43,393 bases of DNA from Pseudomonadota bacterium (lineage in GTDB: Bacteria > Pseudomonadota > Gammaproteobacteria > Acidiferrobacterales > Acidiferrobacteraceae): positions 32,829 through 76,221 of the forward strand of contig JAKARW010000003.1 in the NCBI GenBank assembly GCA_021819125.1. Direction: 5' to 3'. Shown piece after piece: positions 8,889-18,794 of this stretch. Every line of letters starts with the position of its first letter. Position 1 is the first letter of the stretch. A program made the translations under genes and the position numbers. The notes under the pieces were generated by a model. It was given only the letters and a program-made list of their open reading frames with translations, was not told the DNA's origin and searched no databases.

Positions 8889-10088
8889 ATGGATCAGTTT
8901 CCCCGCATAAAGAGATTACCGCCGTACGTCTTCAACATTGTCAATGACCTGAAAGCCGAGGCCAGGCGACGCGGCGAAGACATCATAGACTTCGGGATGG
9001 GTAATCCCGACCACGCCACGCCGCAACATATCGTAGACAAGTTGTGCGAGGCCGCGCAACGGGGGGATACGCACCGGTATTCGGTATCGCGGGGGATCCC
9101 GCGTTTAAGGCGCGCTATCTGCCACTGGTATGAGACCCGTTATGGGGTCACGCTCGATATGGATCGCGAGGCGATCGTGACCATCGGCTCGAAGGAGGGC
9201 CTGGCGCATCTGGCATTGGCGACTACCGGTCCCGGTGACGTGATCCTGGTCCCGAACCCGAGCTACCCGATCCATCCCTACGGCTTTGTGATCGCGGGCG
9301 CCGACATTCGTCACGTCCCGCTCGTGCCCGGCGGGGATTTCTGTGCCGAACTCGAGGCCGCGATCCGCAACTGCTGGCCCAAGCCCAAGATGCTGGTTTT
9401 GAACTTTCCGAGCAACCCCACCGCGCAGTGCGTGGATCTTGGCTTTTTCGAGAAGGTAATCGCGGTGGCGCGGGATCATGGCATCTACGTCATCCACGAC
9501 CTCGCCTACGCAGACATCGTGTTCGACGGCTACAAGGCCCCCTCGATCCTGCAGGTGCCCGGGGCGATGGAAGTGGCGGTCGAGTTCTTTACGCTTTCGA
9601 AAAGTTATGACATGCCCGGATGGCGGGTGGGTTTTATGTGCGGCAACCGTGAGCTCGTGGCGGCGCTGGCACGCATGAAGTCCTACCTCGATTACGGTAT
9701 GTTCACGCCCATCCAGATCGCCGCGATCCTCGCGCTCGAGGGTCCGCAGGAGTGCGTGGCTGAGATCCGCGACCGTTATCAGAGGCGGCGCGACGTCTTG
9801 TGTGACGGCTTGAAAGCGGCCGGATGGGATGTGGATGTGCCTAAGGCGACGATGTTTGTGTGGGCCAAGATCCCCGAACCGTTTCGGGAGATGAAATCGC
9901 TCGAGTTCGCGAAGAAGCTCCTGCTCGAGGCCAAGGTGGCGGTGTCGCCGGGCATCGGCTTTGGGGAGTACGGCGATGACTATGTGCGCTTTGGCCTCAT
10001 CGAGAACGAACATCGCACGCGCCAGGCGGTGCGCAGCATTCGCGATCTTTTGCGACGTGCGGGTGTATCCGTGAAGGAAGCCCTGTGA
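8889..10088 (+). CDS. alaC: Alanine transaminase AlaC (class I/II PLP aminotransferase)
   Basis: Transfers an amino group from glutamate to pyruvate to form alanine. 399 residues, closely following E. coli AlaC throughout: [14 protein letters not shown] at the start, [27 protein letters not shown] and [17 protein letters not shown]. The PLP lysine is K238 in [15 protein letters not shown] 8889 has GGTGGAG upstream and starts exactly where the family alignment begins; the frame is open further up but unconserved. The stop overlaps the hom GTG by GTGA, so alanine and threonine synthesis genes are translationally coupled. A broader transaminase role, for example on homoserine-pathway keto acids, cannot be excluded. 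Confidence 0.94.
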   Translation: MDQFPRIKRLPPYVFNIVNDLKAEARRRGEDIIDFGMGNPDHATPQHIVDKLCEAAQRGDTHRYSVSRGIPRLRRAICHWYETRYGVTLDMDREAIVTIGSKEGLAHLALATTGPGDVILVPNPSYPIHPYGFVIAGADIRHVPLVPGGDFCAELEAAIRNCWPKPKMLVLNFPSNPTAQCVDLGFFEKVIAVARDHGIYVIHDLAYADIVFDGYKAPSILQVPGAMEVAVEFFTLSKSYDMPGWRVGFMCGNRELVAALARMKSYLDYGMFTPIQIAAILALEGPQECVAEIRDRYQRRRDVLCDGLKAAGWDVDVPKATMFVWAKIPEPFREMKSLEFAKKLLLEAKVAVSPGIGFGEYGDDYVRFGLIENEHRTRQAVRSIRDLLRRAGVSVKEAL

Positions 10089-11395
10089 AGGCGGTCCGCG
10101 TCGGCCTTTTGGGTTTCGGGGTCGTGGGCGGCGGCACGCTCACGGTCTTGACGCGCAATGCCCATGAGATCGCGCGCCGCGCCGGACGTGGCATAGAGAT
10201 CGTAAAGATCCTTACGCGCGATCCGGGCAAGCACCGCGCGCAACCCGCGCCCGAGGGGCTCATCACCACGGATGCCGCACAGATCCTAGACGACCCGACC
10301 ATAGAAGTCGTAGTCGAGACCATGGGCGGTATCGAACCGGCGCGCTCCTACATCCTGGCTGCGATCAACAAGGGTAAGCACGTCGTCACCGCCAACAAGG
10401 CCTTGATTGCCACCGCCGGCAACGAGATCTTCGCGGCCGCGCGCGCGCGAGGCGTGGTCGTGGCCTTCGAGGCGGCGGTGGCCGGCGGGATCCCGATCAT
10501 CAAGGCGATCCGCGAAGGACTCGCCGGCAATCGTATTCGCGGGGTCGCCGGCATCATCAACGGGACCTGCAACTATATTTTGACCGAGATGCGTGAACAT
10601 AAGACGGAGTTCGCCACGGCCCTGGCGCAGGCCCAGAAGCTAGGCTACGCCGAGGCCGACCCGCATTTCGACATCGATGGGATCGATGCCGCGCATAAGC
10701 TTACGATCCTCGCGGCTATTGCCTTTGGCATACCGCTTGCGTTTAAGCAGGTGTATATCGAAGGCATACGCGATCTTGAATCCGCCGATATCGCGTACGC
10801 CGCGGAGCTTGGCTATCGCGTCAAGCATCTCGGGATCGCGCGGCGCGTGGCCGATGGCATAGAGCTGCGCGTCCATCCGGTGCTGATCCCGCAAAAACGG
10901 CTCATCGCCAACGTCGACGGGGTCATGAATGCCATCCTGGTGTCGGGTGATGCCGTGGGTTCGACTTTGTTCTACGGGCCGGGGGCCGGCGCCGAACCTA
11001 CGGGATCGGCGGTGGTCGCCGATATCGTCGACGTGGTGCGCACGCTCACGACCGATCCCGAGCTTCGCGTGCCCCATCTGGCATTCCAGCCCGACGCCTT
11101 GTCCGATGGTCCGATATTGGACATGGCGGATGTGACAACGGCCTGTTATCTGCGGTGCGAGGCCGAGAACCGACCCGGCGTGCTGGCCGACATCACGCGC
11201 ATCCTGGCCGATCTTGGCATCAGTATCGAGGCGATCCTGCAAAAGGCCCCCGAGCCCGGCGCGCATACCGTGCCGGTCATTCTCTTGACCCACGGCGTAC
11301 GCGAGGCACAGACCGACGCCGCAATTGCCCGTATCGCGGCATTGTCTGCGGTCACCGGCAAGATCCGGCGCCTGCGCGTCGAATCATTCGCATAG
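10085..11395 (+). CDS. hom: Homoserine dehydrogenase with C-terminal ACT domain
   Basis: Reduces aspartate-4-semialdehyde to homoserine, the branch point to threonine and methionine. 436 residues. The N-terminal nucleotide-binding fold starts at [17 protein letters not shown]. The VTANKALIA and [11 protein letters not shown] motifs and the catalytic region with [15 protein letters not shown] are intact. A C-terminal ACT domain at about residues 350-430 ([21 protein letters not shown]) implies allosteric control, typically by threonine. It is monofunctional, with no aspartokinase domain. The GTG start overlaps the alaC stop, and thrC follows after 15 bases. Confidence 0.96.
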   Translation: MKAVRVGLLGFGVVGGGTLTVLTRNAHEIARRAGRGIEIVKILTRDPGKHRAQPAPEGLITTDAAQILDDPTIEVVVETMGGIEPARSYILAAINKGKHVVTANKALIATAGNEIFAAARARGVVVAFEAAVAGGIPIIKAIREGLAGNRIRGVAGIINGTCNYILTEMREHKTEFATALAQAQKLGYAEADPHFDIDGIDAAHKLTILAAIAFGIPLAFKQVYIEGIRDLESADIAYAAELGYRVKHLGIARRVADGIELRVHPVLIPQKRLIANVDGVMNAILVSGDAVGSTLFYGPGAGAEPTGSAVVADIVDVVRTLTTDPELRVPHLAFQPDALSDGPILDMADVTTACYLRCEAENRPGVLADITRILADLGISIEAILQKAPEPGAHTVPVILLTHGVREAQTDAAIARIAALSAVTGKIRRLRVESFA

Positions 11396-11410
11396 GAGCG
11401 AAAAGTCTTT

Positions 11411-12481
11411 ATGAGTCGTTATACCGGTATCATCGCGCGTTACCGCGACTGGCTTCCGATCGCAGACGACAGCCGCATCATCACGCTAGGCGAGGGCAAT
11501 ACGCCGCTCATCCGGCTCGATCGGTTGACGCGCACCACGGGACGGGCGGCGGCCTTGTATGTGAAGTTCGAGGGCCAAAATCCCACCGGGTCGTTCAAGG
11601 ATCGCGGCATGTGCTTTGCCGTGACCAAGGCCTGCGAGGCCGGTTCGCGCGCCATCATCTGTGCGTCCACCGGCAATACCTCGGCATCGGCGGCGGCCTA
11701 TGCGGCGCGCGCCGGGATTACCGCCTTCGTTTTGATCCCGGAGGGCAAGATCGCGCTTGGCAAGCTGAGTCAGGCCATGATCCATGGCGCGATGGTGGTG
11801 CAGATCCAGGGGAACTTCGATGCCGGCATGCGGCTCGTAAAGGAGATCGCGGAGACTACGCCCATCACGCTTGTCAATTCCGTCAATCCCTACCGTTTAC
11901 AGGGCCAGAAGACCGCGGCCTTCGAGATCGTGGATGCCCTGGGATTTGCGCCGCACTACCATTACCTGCCGGTCGGCAATGCCGGCAATATCAGCGCGCA
12001 CTGGTTTGGATATCGGGACTATGCGCGCGACGGACGGTGCGCGATCCCAAAGCTTGTGGGCTATCAGGCGGCGGGGTCGGCACCGTTTGTCGACGGCCGG
12101 ATGGTCGATGCGCCGGAGACCGTAGCCACCGCCATCCGCATCGGCCATCCGCAGTCATGGGCGCTTGCGCAATCGGCGCGCGAGGCCACTGGCGGCTGGT
12201 TTGGGGCAGTCGACGATACGGAGATCCTGGCCACACAGAAACTCCTGGCGCGCGAGGAGGGGATCTTTTGTGAACCGGCCTCGGCGGTGTCGGTGGCGGG
12301 GGCCTTGCGCGATCTGCGCGCCGGACGCATCGAAGAGGGCACGACCGTGGTGTGCACGGTCACAGGTCACGGCTTGAAAGACCCCGACGTCGCGATCCGC
12401 CAAGGGGAGGCAAGCGAACTCGTGACCGTCGCCCCCACGCTTGCGGCGGTGCGCTCCGTCATCCTTGATCACTCGTCCTAG
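11411..12481 (+). CDS. thrC: Threonine synthase
   Basis: PLP enzyme converting O-phosphohomoserine to threonine, final step of the pathway begun by hom. 356 residues, the shorter class (plant/Bacillus-like fold without the long N-terminal domain of E. coli ThrC). The cofactor lysine is K63 in PTGSFKDRGM. ASTGNTSASAAAYAARAG binds the phosphate, and GNAGNISAHW is present. The start has AGGAG-like sequence (aggagcgaaaag) at the end of hom. No terminator is seen in the 57 bases before the next gene. Confidence 0.95.
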   Translation: MSRYTGIIARYRDWLPIADDSRIITLGEGNTPLIRLDRLTRTTGRAAALYVKFEGQNPTGSFKDRGMCFAVTKACEAGSRAIICASTGNTSASAAAYAARAGITAFVLIPEGKIALGKLSQAMIHGAMVVQIQGNFDAGMRLVKEIAETTPITLVNSVNPYRLQGQKTAAFEIVDALGFAPHYHYLPVGNAGNISAHWFGYRDYARDGRCAIPKLVGYQAAGSAPFVDGRMVDAPETVATAIRIGHPQSWALAQSAREATGGWFGAVDDTEILATQKLLAREEGIFCEPASAVSVAGALRDLRAGRIEEGTTVVCTVTGHGLKDPDVAIRQGEASELVTVAPTLAAVRSVILDHSS

Positions 12482-12538
12482 GATGCATCGCGCCGCCGCG
12501 CGCACCTATCTTCACCACGCCATCCAGCCGGGGTCCTG

Positions 12539-13525
12539 ATGATGACGCCGGCGCCCGAGGCCCCAGCCGTCACGCTCTACGTGCCCGGACTCTATGGAGG
12601 CAAGGGATGGCCCAAGCCCCCGCCCGCAGCGCTCACGCACATCCTGGCGCGCACGCATCGCGCGCCCGGGGGTCGCGAGGGTTACGCATCACGCGCGCTT
12701 GCGCTTTTTGATCTGCCGCCCTCGGCCGGACTTGCGGGGCTTGCGCGCTTGGGCGAGGGATGCGTGCGCGATGATCGCTGGTGGGTACGCTGCGACCCGG
12801 TGCACCTGGCGGTGGATGGAGACCGCCTGCTGCTTTTGGATAACGACACCTTGACTCTCGAAGCCCACGAGGCGCAACGTCTGAGCGCGCGCGTCGCCTC
12901 GGTGTTTGCGGTAGATGGGGGGACGATCGAGGCCTTGGCGCCGACCCGCTGGTATCTGAGCCTGCCGAACCCCGAACCCTTGCACGCCATCGCCATCGCC
13001 GAGGTCGCGGGCCGCAACATCCACGATTACCTGCCTGCGGGCCACGCCCGCTATTGGCGCACCCGGTTAAACGAGGCGCAGATGGTGCTGCATGAGGCCT
13101 TGAGTGCCGGGCACGGGGGTGAGGCCGTGCGCGGCGAGGCGAACAGTATTTGGCTCTGGGGACCAGGGCACATGCCGCCGCCGGCCAAGCCGGCCTTCAC
13201 GCATGTCCTGACCGACGATGTGCTTATACGGGGGATGGCGCAGGTCACCGGGGCAAAAGTGGCGGGACTGCCGGCGGGGGTTTCCCACGTGGATTACACG
13301 CACTCGACCCTGATCGTCTTACGCGGCGCGCAAGGCGCGGTGCAGTATGGCGATACCGAGGCGTGGACCGCGTTTTTGGAGGCATTTGTCACGGCCTGGT
13401 GGAAACCGCTTGCCGCCGCCGTGCGCGATCGGCGGCTTGCGCGGTTGTCATTGATCGGCGATGGCGGCCCGCGCCATATCCTGGAGCCGGGCTGGTGGCG
13501 GGCGTTTACGAGGCGGTGGCGATGA
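12539..13525 (+). CDS. RpfE-type / phosphoglycerate mutase-like protein upstream of recJ
   Basis: 328-residue cytoplasmic protein that I recognise only by family and position. Its N-terminus VTLYVPGLYG and the C-terminal VDYTHSTLIVLRGAQGAVQYGDTEAWTAFLEAF with RLSLIGDGG resemble the proteins annotated RpfE-type regulatory or cofactor-independent phosphoglycerate mutase-like, which lie beside recJ in xanthomonads and other gammaproteobacteria. I do not see a full metal-binding set of a true alkaline-phosphatase-superfamily mutase, so catalysis is doubtful. The stop overlaps the recJ start by ATGA, so the two are made together, which hints at a link to RecJ or to nucleotide metabolism. Biochemical function unknown. 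ATG 12542 is an equally possible start. Confidence 0.75.
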   Translation: MMTPAPEAPAVTLYVPGLYGGKGWPKPPPAALTHILARTHRAPGGREGYASRALALFDLPPSAGLAGLARLGEGCVRDDRWWVRCDPVHLAVDGDRLLLLDNDTLTLEAHEAQRLSARVASVFAVDGGTIEALAPTRWYLSLPNPEPLHAIAIAEVAGRNIHDYLPAGHARYWRTRLNEAQMVLHEALSAGHGGEAVRGEANSIWLWGPGHMPPPAKPAFTHVLTDDVLIRGMAQVTGAKVAGLPAGVSHVDYTHSTLIVLRGAQGAVQYGDTEAWTAFLEAFVTAWWKPLAAAVRDRRLARLSLIGDGGPRHILEPGWWRAFTRRWR

Positions 13526-15192
13526 GCGCGCGAGCGACGCCGCCTGCCATGGTCGACGCGGTCCTCGACCGCCTGTATGCGGCACGCGGGGTCTGGGATC
13601 GTGCCGCAGAGATGCCAGGGCTCGCGGCGCTCGTCGCGCCCGACACCTTGAGTGGGTTGGACCGGGCCACCGAGGCCCTGGCCGATGCCATAACGAAGGG
13701 CGAGCGCATCCTTGTCATCGGCGACTACGACGCCGACGGGGCGACCGGCACCGCGGCGGCCGTGCGCGGGTTGCGGCGTCTGGGGGCACGCGATGTCGAT
13801 TATCTGATTCCGGATCGGGCGCGCGAGGGGTATGGCCTCAGTACTGCCATTGTCGAGCGCGCCGCACGCCTCGATCCGCGCTGGATCGTGACCGTCGATA
13901 ACGGCATCAATAGTCTCGAAGGGGCGCAGGCGGCGCGCGCCCGGGGATTGCGGCTCATCATCACCGATCACCATCTGCCCGGCGCCGCGCTGCCGGAGGC
14001 GGCCGCCATCGTCAACCCAAACCAGCCCGCCGACCGCTTTCCGAGCAAGGCGCTGGCCGGTGTCGGCGTGGTGCTCTATGTCTTGATCGCACTGCGCCGG
14101 CGGCTCGCGGCCGACCACGTGCCGCTTGCCGATCTTCTGGATTTGGTGGCGCTCGGCACGGTTGCCGACTGTGTGCCGCTCGATGCCAACAATCGGGTGC
14201 TGGTGCGCGAGGGCCTGCGGCGCATGAATGCCGGACGCGCCTGTGCCGGCATCGAGGCCTTGCTGCTGGTAAGCGGCAGGCGGCCCGGACGGATCTATGC
14301 CCAGGATCTCGGTTTTCAGATCGGGCCGCGGTTGAATGCCGCCGGACGCCTGGCCGATATGAGCGTGGGCGTGCGCTGTCTGCTCACAGATGACCGCAGC
14401 GAGGCCTTGGCGCTGGCGCGCGAGCTCGACGCCCTAAACCGCGAGCGGCGCGAGCGCGAGGCGCAGATGCAGGCCGAGGCCGGCGCGCGCCTGGCGGTGT
14501 CGGTCGAGGCCGACACCCTGGCCGCCGGGATCTGTCTCATGGAGCCGCATTGGCATCCGGGTGTCGTCGGGATCCTCGCCGGGCGCCTCAAGGATGCCCA
14601 TAAGCGGCCGGCGATCGTGTTTGCGCCTGCTGAAGACGGGTTTTTGCGCGGCTCGGGCCGTAGCGTGCCGACACTCAATCTACGCGATACCCTGGCGGCC
14701 ATCGGCGAACGTCACATAGGTCTCATCCGCCAGTTCGGCGGACACGCCGCCGCCGCCGGCCTGACGCTCGCCCCAGACGACTACCCGCGGTTTGCGGCGG
14801 CGTTTGCCGATGAGGTCGAACGGCGCATCGGGCGTGGCCCGTTCGCCGATGCGCGCGATGACGGTGCGCTCCAACCAGAGGAGCTGACCCTGGCGCTCGC
14901 GGCGGCGATCCGCGCCGGCGGCCCCTGGGGCAATGGGTTTCCCGAACCGCTTTTCGAGGGCTTTTTCGAGGTGGCGGAGGCGGTGATCATGAAGGATGCG
15001 CATCTGCGCCTAAGGCTTGCCATGGGCGGGCGCGGTGAACCCGTGAAGGCCCTCATGTTTCGCTGCAATCAGGCGCCGGCGGTCGGTATCCGCATTCATG
15101 CGCGCTATCATCTGGGGATCGACGATTACGGCGGGCGCGAGACGCTTTGTCTGTACCTTGTGGACTGGCACGCCGTGTCGCCCGAGCCTTAA
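13522..15192 (+). CDS. recJ: Single-stranded-DNA-specific exonuclease RecJ
   Basis: 5'-to-3' single-strand DNA exonuclease used in RecFOR recombination, mismatch repair and base excision repair. 556 residues. DHH-superfamily motifs: GDYDADGATGT (D68, D70, D72), VTVDNGI (D126) and TDHHLPG (D149-H150-H151). Further DHH/DHHA1 features are ALGTVADCVPL and the C-terminal RQFGGHAAAAGL, followed by the RecJ OB fold. It is slightly shorter than E. coli RecJ (577). ATG 13522 overlaps the preceding stop and is preceded by GGCGGTGGCG. Confidence 0.95.
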   Translation: MSARATPPAMVDAVLDRLYAARGVWDRAAEMPGLAALVAPDTLSGLDRATEALADAITKGERILVIGDYDADGATGTAAAVRGLRRLGARDVDYLIPDRAREGYGLSTAIVERAARLDPRWIVTVDNGINSLEGAQAARARGLRLIITDHHLPGAALPEAAAIVNPNQPADRFPSKALAGVGVVLYVLIALRRRLAADHVPLADLLDLVALGTVADCVPLDANNRVLVREGLRRMNAGRACAGIEALLLVSGRRPGRIYAQDLGFQIGPRLNAAGRLADMSVGVRCLLTDDRSEALALARELDALNRERREREAQMQAEAGARLAVSVEADTLAAGICLMEPHWHPGVVGILAGRLKDAHKRPAIVFAPAEDGFLRGSGRSVPTLNLRDTLAAIGERHIGLIRQFGGHAAAAGLTLAPDDYPRFAAAFADEVERRIGRGPFADARDDGALQPEELTLALAAAIRAGGPWGNGFPEPLFEGFFEVAEAVIMKDAHLRLRLAMGGRGEPVKALMFRCNQAPAVGIRIHARYHLGIDDYGGRETLCLYLVDWHAVSPEP

Positions 15193-15316
15193 GTGGGTTA
15201 CACTGCGCGTAAATGGCGGGCCTTTGTGGCTTGGTGCGAGGAGGCGCCCGGCGGGGCGCGCCGTGTGCGGGATGGGTCCCGAAGGTGGCTATGATGAGGC
15301 GCGTTGGAACTATCAC

Positions 15317-16210
15317 ATGAACATCAAATCCCTTGCCGAATGCGTTGGCAACACACCGCTTGTGGCCCTCAAGCGACTGGGCACGGAACGCGGGAATCGT
15401 CTGCTTCTAAAGCTCGAGGGCAATAACCCGGCGGGCTCGGTCAAGGATCGGCCGGCGTTCAACATGATCGAGGCCGCCGAGCGCCGCGGGACGATACGCC
15501 CGGGCGACACCCTGATCGAGGCCACGAGCGGCAATACCGGGATTGCGTTGGCCATGGCCGCCGCGGTCAAGGGCTATCGCATGGTGCTCGTCATGCCAGA
15601 GCACATGAGCACGGAACGTCAGGGGCTCATGCGCGCCTTCGGCGCGACGCTGATCCTCACGTCGCGCGCCGGCAGCATGGAGGAGGCGATCGATACGGCG
15701 CGCGCCATGGAGGCCCGCGGCGAGGGCCGCATCCTCGACCAGTTCTCAAATCCCGACAACCCCGATGCCCACTACCGGACCACCGGCCCGGAGATCTGGC
15801 GCGATACCGACGGCACCGTGACGCATTTCGTGAGCGCCATGGGGACCACCGGGACCATCATGGGGACCTCGCGTTATCTCAAGGAGCGTAACCCGGGGAT
15901 CGTCGTCATCGGCGTACAACCCACGGCCGGGTCGTCGATCCCGGGTATAAGGCGTTGGCCGGCAAACTATCTTCCGGCGATCTATGAGGCGGCGCGTGTG
16001 GACCGCATCATCGACATAGACCAGAAGGAAGCCGAGGAGATGACGCGCCGGCTGGCGCGCGAGGAGGGGATCTTTTGCGGGGTTTCCTCGGGGGGCGCGG
16101 TGGCCGCGGCGCTTACGCTTGGCGCCACGCTTAAGAATGCGCTGATCGTCAGCATCGTCTGCGACCGTGGTGACCGTTATCTGTCCACGGGCGTGTTTCC
16201 GGCTCCATGA
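15317..16210 (+). CDS. cysM: Cysteine synthase CysM
   Basis: PLP-dependent O-acetylserine sulfhydrylase B, which uses sulfide or thiosulfate to make cysteine or S-sulfocysteine. 297 residues. The PLP lysine is K43 in NPAGSVKDRPA. The TSGNTGIALA loop and the SSGGAVAAAL phosphate-binding loop are intact. The motif GIRRWPANYLPAIY is characteristic of CysM rather than CysK. Start ATG 15317 is chosen because MNIKSLAECVGNTPL matches the family; ATG 15272 is in frame 15 codons upstream and neither has a strong ribosome-binding site. A TATGAT -10-like hexamer lies at about 15291-15296 without a clear -35. The stop overlaps the next ATG. Confidence 0.93.
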   Translation: MNIKSLAECVGNTPLVALKRLGTERGNRLLLKLEGNNPAGSVKDRPAFNMIEAAERRGTIRPGDTLIEATSGNTGIALAMAAAVKGYRMVLVMPEHMSTERQGLMRAFGATLILTSRAGSMEEAIDTARAMEARGEGRILDQFSNPDNPDAHYRTTGPEIWRDTDGTVTHFVSAMGTTGTIMGTSRYLKERNPGIVVIGVQPTAGSSIPGIRRWPANYLPAIYEAARVDRIIDIDQKEAEEMTRRLAREEGIFCGVSSGGAVAAALTLGATLKNALIVSIVCDRGDRYLSTGVFPAP

Positions 16211-16983
16211 ACGTCCTTGTCTTCGATATCGAGACCGTGCCGGATGTGGCCGCGGGGCGACGCCTCTACGGCCTGGATCTGGGCGACGAGGACGTGGCCC
16301 GGGTGATGATCCACAGGCGACGCGAGGAGTCCGGCCAAGAGTTTCTGCGCCACTATCTGCACAAGGTGGTGGCGATATCGGTCCTTTTGCGCCGCAATGA
16401 CGAGTGCCGTGTGTGGTCGCTCGGTGATCCCACGGCCACGGAGGCGGAGATCCTCGGGCGCTTCTTCGAGGGCCTAGAGCGGTTTTCACCGACGCTCGTG
16501 TCGTGGAATGGCGGCGGCTTCGACCTGCCGGTTCTGCATTACCGCGCGCTTTTGCACAAGATCCCTTGTAGCCGTTATTGGGAGACCGGCGAGGAGGATA
16601 GCGCGTTTCGCTGGAACAATTACCTAAGCCGCTATCACGCGCGGCATACGGACGTCATGGATGTGCTCGCGGGTTACCAGGCGCGAGCCACGGCCCCTTT
16701 GGATGAAATATCAACGTTTCTGGGCTTTCCCGGCAAGCAAGGCCATGATGGTGCCGAGGTTTGGGGCCGTTATCGCCGTGGCGAGATCGACGCGATCCGC
16801 GACTACTGCGAGACCGATGTCCTTAACACCTATCTCGTGTTTCTGCGGCTTGAGCTTATGCGCGGGCATCTCACGCCCGAGGCGCACGGCAAGGAGGAGG
16901 AGCGGTTGAAGGCCGTCCTTACGGCCTCCGGCAAGACTCATCTGTCAGAGTTTTTGCGGGCGTGGGAGGCGACTCCGGCATGA
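16207..16983 (+). CDS. Predicted 3'-5' exonuclease related to PolB exonuclease domain
   Basis: 258-residue DEDD-family nuclease of the kind described as predicted PolB-like 3'-5' exonuclease. Motif Exo I is VFDIETVPD (D7, E9). Exo II appears as SWNGGGFDLPVLHYRA, and Exo III as RDYCETDVLNTYLVFLRLEL. No polymerase domain follows, so it is stand-alone. The role is probably proofreading-like or end-trimming repair, but this is inference. Four-base overlaps on both sides (with cysM and rlmD) place it firmly in the long operon that also encodes a uracil-DNA glycosylase and UvrC. Confidence 0.88.
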   Translation: MNVLVFDIETVPDVAAGRRLYGLDLGDEDVARVMIHRRREESGQEFLRHYLHKVVAISVLLRRNDECRVWSLGDPTATEAEILGRFFEGLERFSPTLVSWNGGGFDLPVLHYRALLHKIPCSRYWETGEEDSAFRWNNYLSRYHARHTDVMDVLAGYQARATAPLDEISTFLGFPGKQGHDGAEVWGRYRRGEIDAIRDYCETDVLNTYLVFLRLELMRGHLTPEAHGKEEERLKAVLTASGKTHLSEFLRAWEATPA

Positions 16984-18299
16984 GGGCCCGGCGGTTTTCG
17001 GAGGACGCCACCTGCGTCATCACCTCCTTGAATCACGATGGGTCCGGTGTGGGACACTGCGATGGCAAGGTGGTGTTCGTGGATGGGGCGTTGCCCGGCG
17101 AGGAGGTGCGGTTTCGCTATCTCGGCCGCCGGCGCCGCTATGATACCGGGGCGGTGCAAGAGATTCTGGTGCGCTCCTGCGAGCGCGTGGAGGCGCGGTG
17201 CGCGCATTTTGGGGTCTGCGGCGGCTGCCAGCTCCAACATCTCGAGCCCACCGCTCAGCTCATCCATAAAGAGGGTATCGTGCGCGAGGCCTTTGCCCAT
17301 ATCGCCCAGGTGGACTGCGCGAGCTGGGCGCCGCCGGTGGCGGGCCCGGTGTTCGCCTACCGGCGCCGGGCCCGGCTCGGGGCGCGGGTCGTCGACAAGA
17401 AGGGCGGGCTTTTGCTCGGTTTTCGGGAACGCCGGCACTCTTATATCGCGCCCCTGTCTTATTGCCACACGCTGGATGTGCGCCTCGGTGCGCGTCTTGC
17501 TCAGGTGAAGGCGCTCCTGGAAAGCCTGTCTTGTCCCGAGGCCATCCCCCAGATCGAGTTCGCCGCAGGCGATGAGGCCGCGGCCTTGGTGGTGCGCCAT
17601 CTGCGCGACCTGACCGCAGCCGACCGGCAGGCGCTCGGGGCCTTTGGCGCGACGCATGGGTTTGCCATGCATGTCCAGGCCGGAGGACCCGAGACCGTGC
17701 AATATGTGGGCGGCTTAAACGAGGTCTTGCGCTATGCCCTGCCAGAGTTCGCAGTCGCGTTGACCTTCGGGCCCACGGATTTCATTCAAGTGAACGCCAA
17801 GATCAATAACGCCATGGTGGCGCAGGCGGTGGACTGGCTCGACCTTCATGCCGACTCCGATGTACTCGACCTTTTTTGCGGTCTCGGAAACTTTACCCTG
17901 CCCATCGCTCGTCGCGCGGGCTCGGTATTTGGTATCGAGGGAGTGGCGGCGCTCATCGATCGGGCGCGGGCCAATGCCCATAGTAATGGGATAGAAAACG
18001 CCATGTTCGCGGTCGCCGATCTGGATGTCGAGACCGTGGGCGACCAGCTCGGCGACCGGCGGTTCGACGCAGCCCTCCTCGATCCGCCGCGTACGGGGGC
18101 CATGGCGGCGGTGAAAGCCCTGGCGGCGCGGGGCGTGCCGCGGCTCGTTTATGTATCATGCAATCCCGCGACTTTGGCGCGGGATGCGCAATGGCTCGTG
18201 CATCAGGGGGGGTACCGTCTGATGCGCGCAGGTGTCGTGGATATGTTTCCGCAGACCCACCATGTCGAAGCCATGGCCTTGTTCACAAAAGATCCCTAG
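16980..18299 (+). CDS. rlmD: 23S rRNA (uracil(1939)-C5)-methyltransferase RlmD
   Basis: SAM-dependent methylation of U1939 in 23S rRNA. 439 residues. The N-terminal TRAM domain (about 1-65) is followed by the [4Fe-4S] ligands C74, C80, C83 (CAHFGVCGGC) and C162, which match the E. coli spacing almost exactly. The SAM site includes DVLDLFCGLGNFTLPIAR, and the catalytic cysteine is C394 in LVYVSCNPATLARD. The start overlaps the preceding stop by ATGA. The stop TAG abuts the next ATG directly. Confidence 0.95.
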   Translation: MRARRFSEDATCVITSLNHDGSGVGHCDGKVVFVDGALPGEEVRFRYLGRRRRYDTGAVQEILVRSCERVEARCAHFGVCGGCQLQHLEPTAQLIHKEGIVREAFAHIAQVDCASWAPPVAGPVFAYRRRARLGARVVDKKGGLLLGFRERRHSYIAPLSYCHTLDVRLGARLAQVKALLESLSCPEAIPQIEFAAGDEAAALVVRHLRDLTAADRQALGAFGATHGFAMHVQAGGPETVQYVGGLNEVLRYALPEFAVALTFGPTDFIQVNAKINNAMVAQAVDWLDLHADSDVLDLFCGLGNFTLPIARRAGSVFGIEGVAALIDRARANAHSNGIENAMFAVADLDVETVGDQLGDRRFDAALLDPPRTGAMAAVKALAARGVPRLVYVSCNPATLARDAQWLVHQGGYRLMRAGVVDMFPQTHHVEAMALFTKDP

Positions 18300-18785
18300 A
18301 TGGCCTACATCGAGATCGACGTCGCCACCCAGGGCCTGCGGCTTTGCGAGCGCGAGGGCGGACGGGTGTTATGGGAGACGAGAGTGGCCACCGCCAAAAA
18401 CGGGGTGGGCGAGCGCTACGGGAGCTATCAGACACCGCGCGGCCTGCATATCGTGCGCGCCAAGATCGGTGCCGGCGCCCCGCGTGGGGCGGTGTTCGTC
18501 GGGCGTCGCCCGACCGGCGAAATCTACAGTCCGGCGCTGCGCCGCCTCCACCCCCAGAGGGATTGGGTGTTGACGCGCATCCTGTGGCTGAGCGGGCTTA
18601 CCGTAGGCGAGAATCGCCTGGGCGAGGTCGATACCATGCGTCGCTATATTTATATCCATGGGGCCCCGGATGAAGACCCGATGGGCATACCCTCGTCGCA
18701 TGGTTGCATCAAGATGCGCAACGACGAGGTTATGGAACTCTTTGAACGGGTGCCGCCTGGCACAAAGGTGCGTGTCATTGCGTAA
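18300..18785 (+). CDS. YkuD-type L,D-transpeptidase domain protein
   Basis: 161-residue L,D-transpeptidase catalytic domain. The active-site signature HGAPDE...SSHGCIKM gives H120, H134 and the nucleophile C136. Unlike classical L,D-transpeptidases there is no signal peptide, membrane anchor or LysM domain: the protein starts directly with the first strand (MAYIEIDVATQGLRL). It is therefore either cytoplasmic or exported by a route I cannot see. Sitting directly before nagZ suggests a role in muropeptide handling or recycling, which is inference. The start is contiguous with the rlmD stop. Confidence 0.88.
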   Translation: MAYIEIDVATQGLRLCEREGGRVLWETRVATAKNGVGERYGSYQTPRGLHIVRAKIGAGAPRGAVFVGRRPTGEIYSPALRRLHPQRDWVLTRILWLSGLTVGENRLGEVDTMRRYIYIHGAPDEDPMGIPSSHGCIKMRNDEVMELFERVPPGTKVRVIA

Positions 18786-18794
18786 GGAGACGCC

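Noticed and set aside
9105-10013. 302-codon open frame on the minus strand opposite alaC
   Set aside because: It is antisense to a clear AlaC coding sequence; long antisense frames are expected in GC-rich genes, and its composition (His/Arg/Asp-rich) is typical of such shadows.
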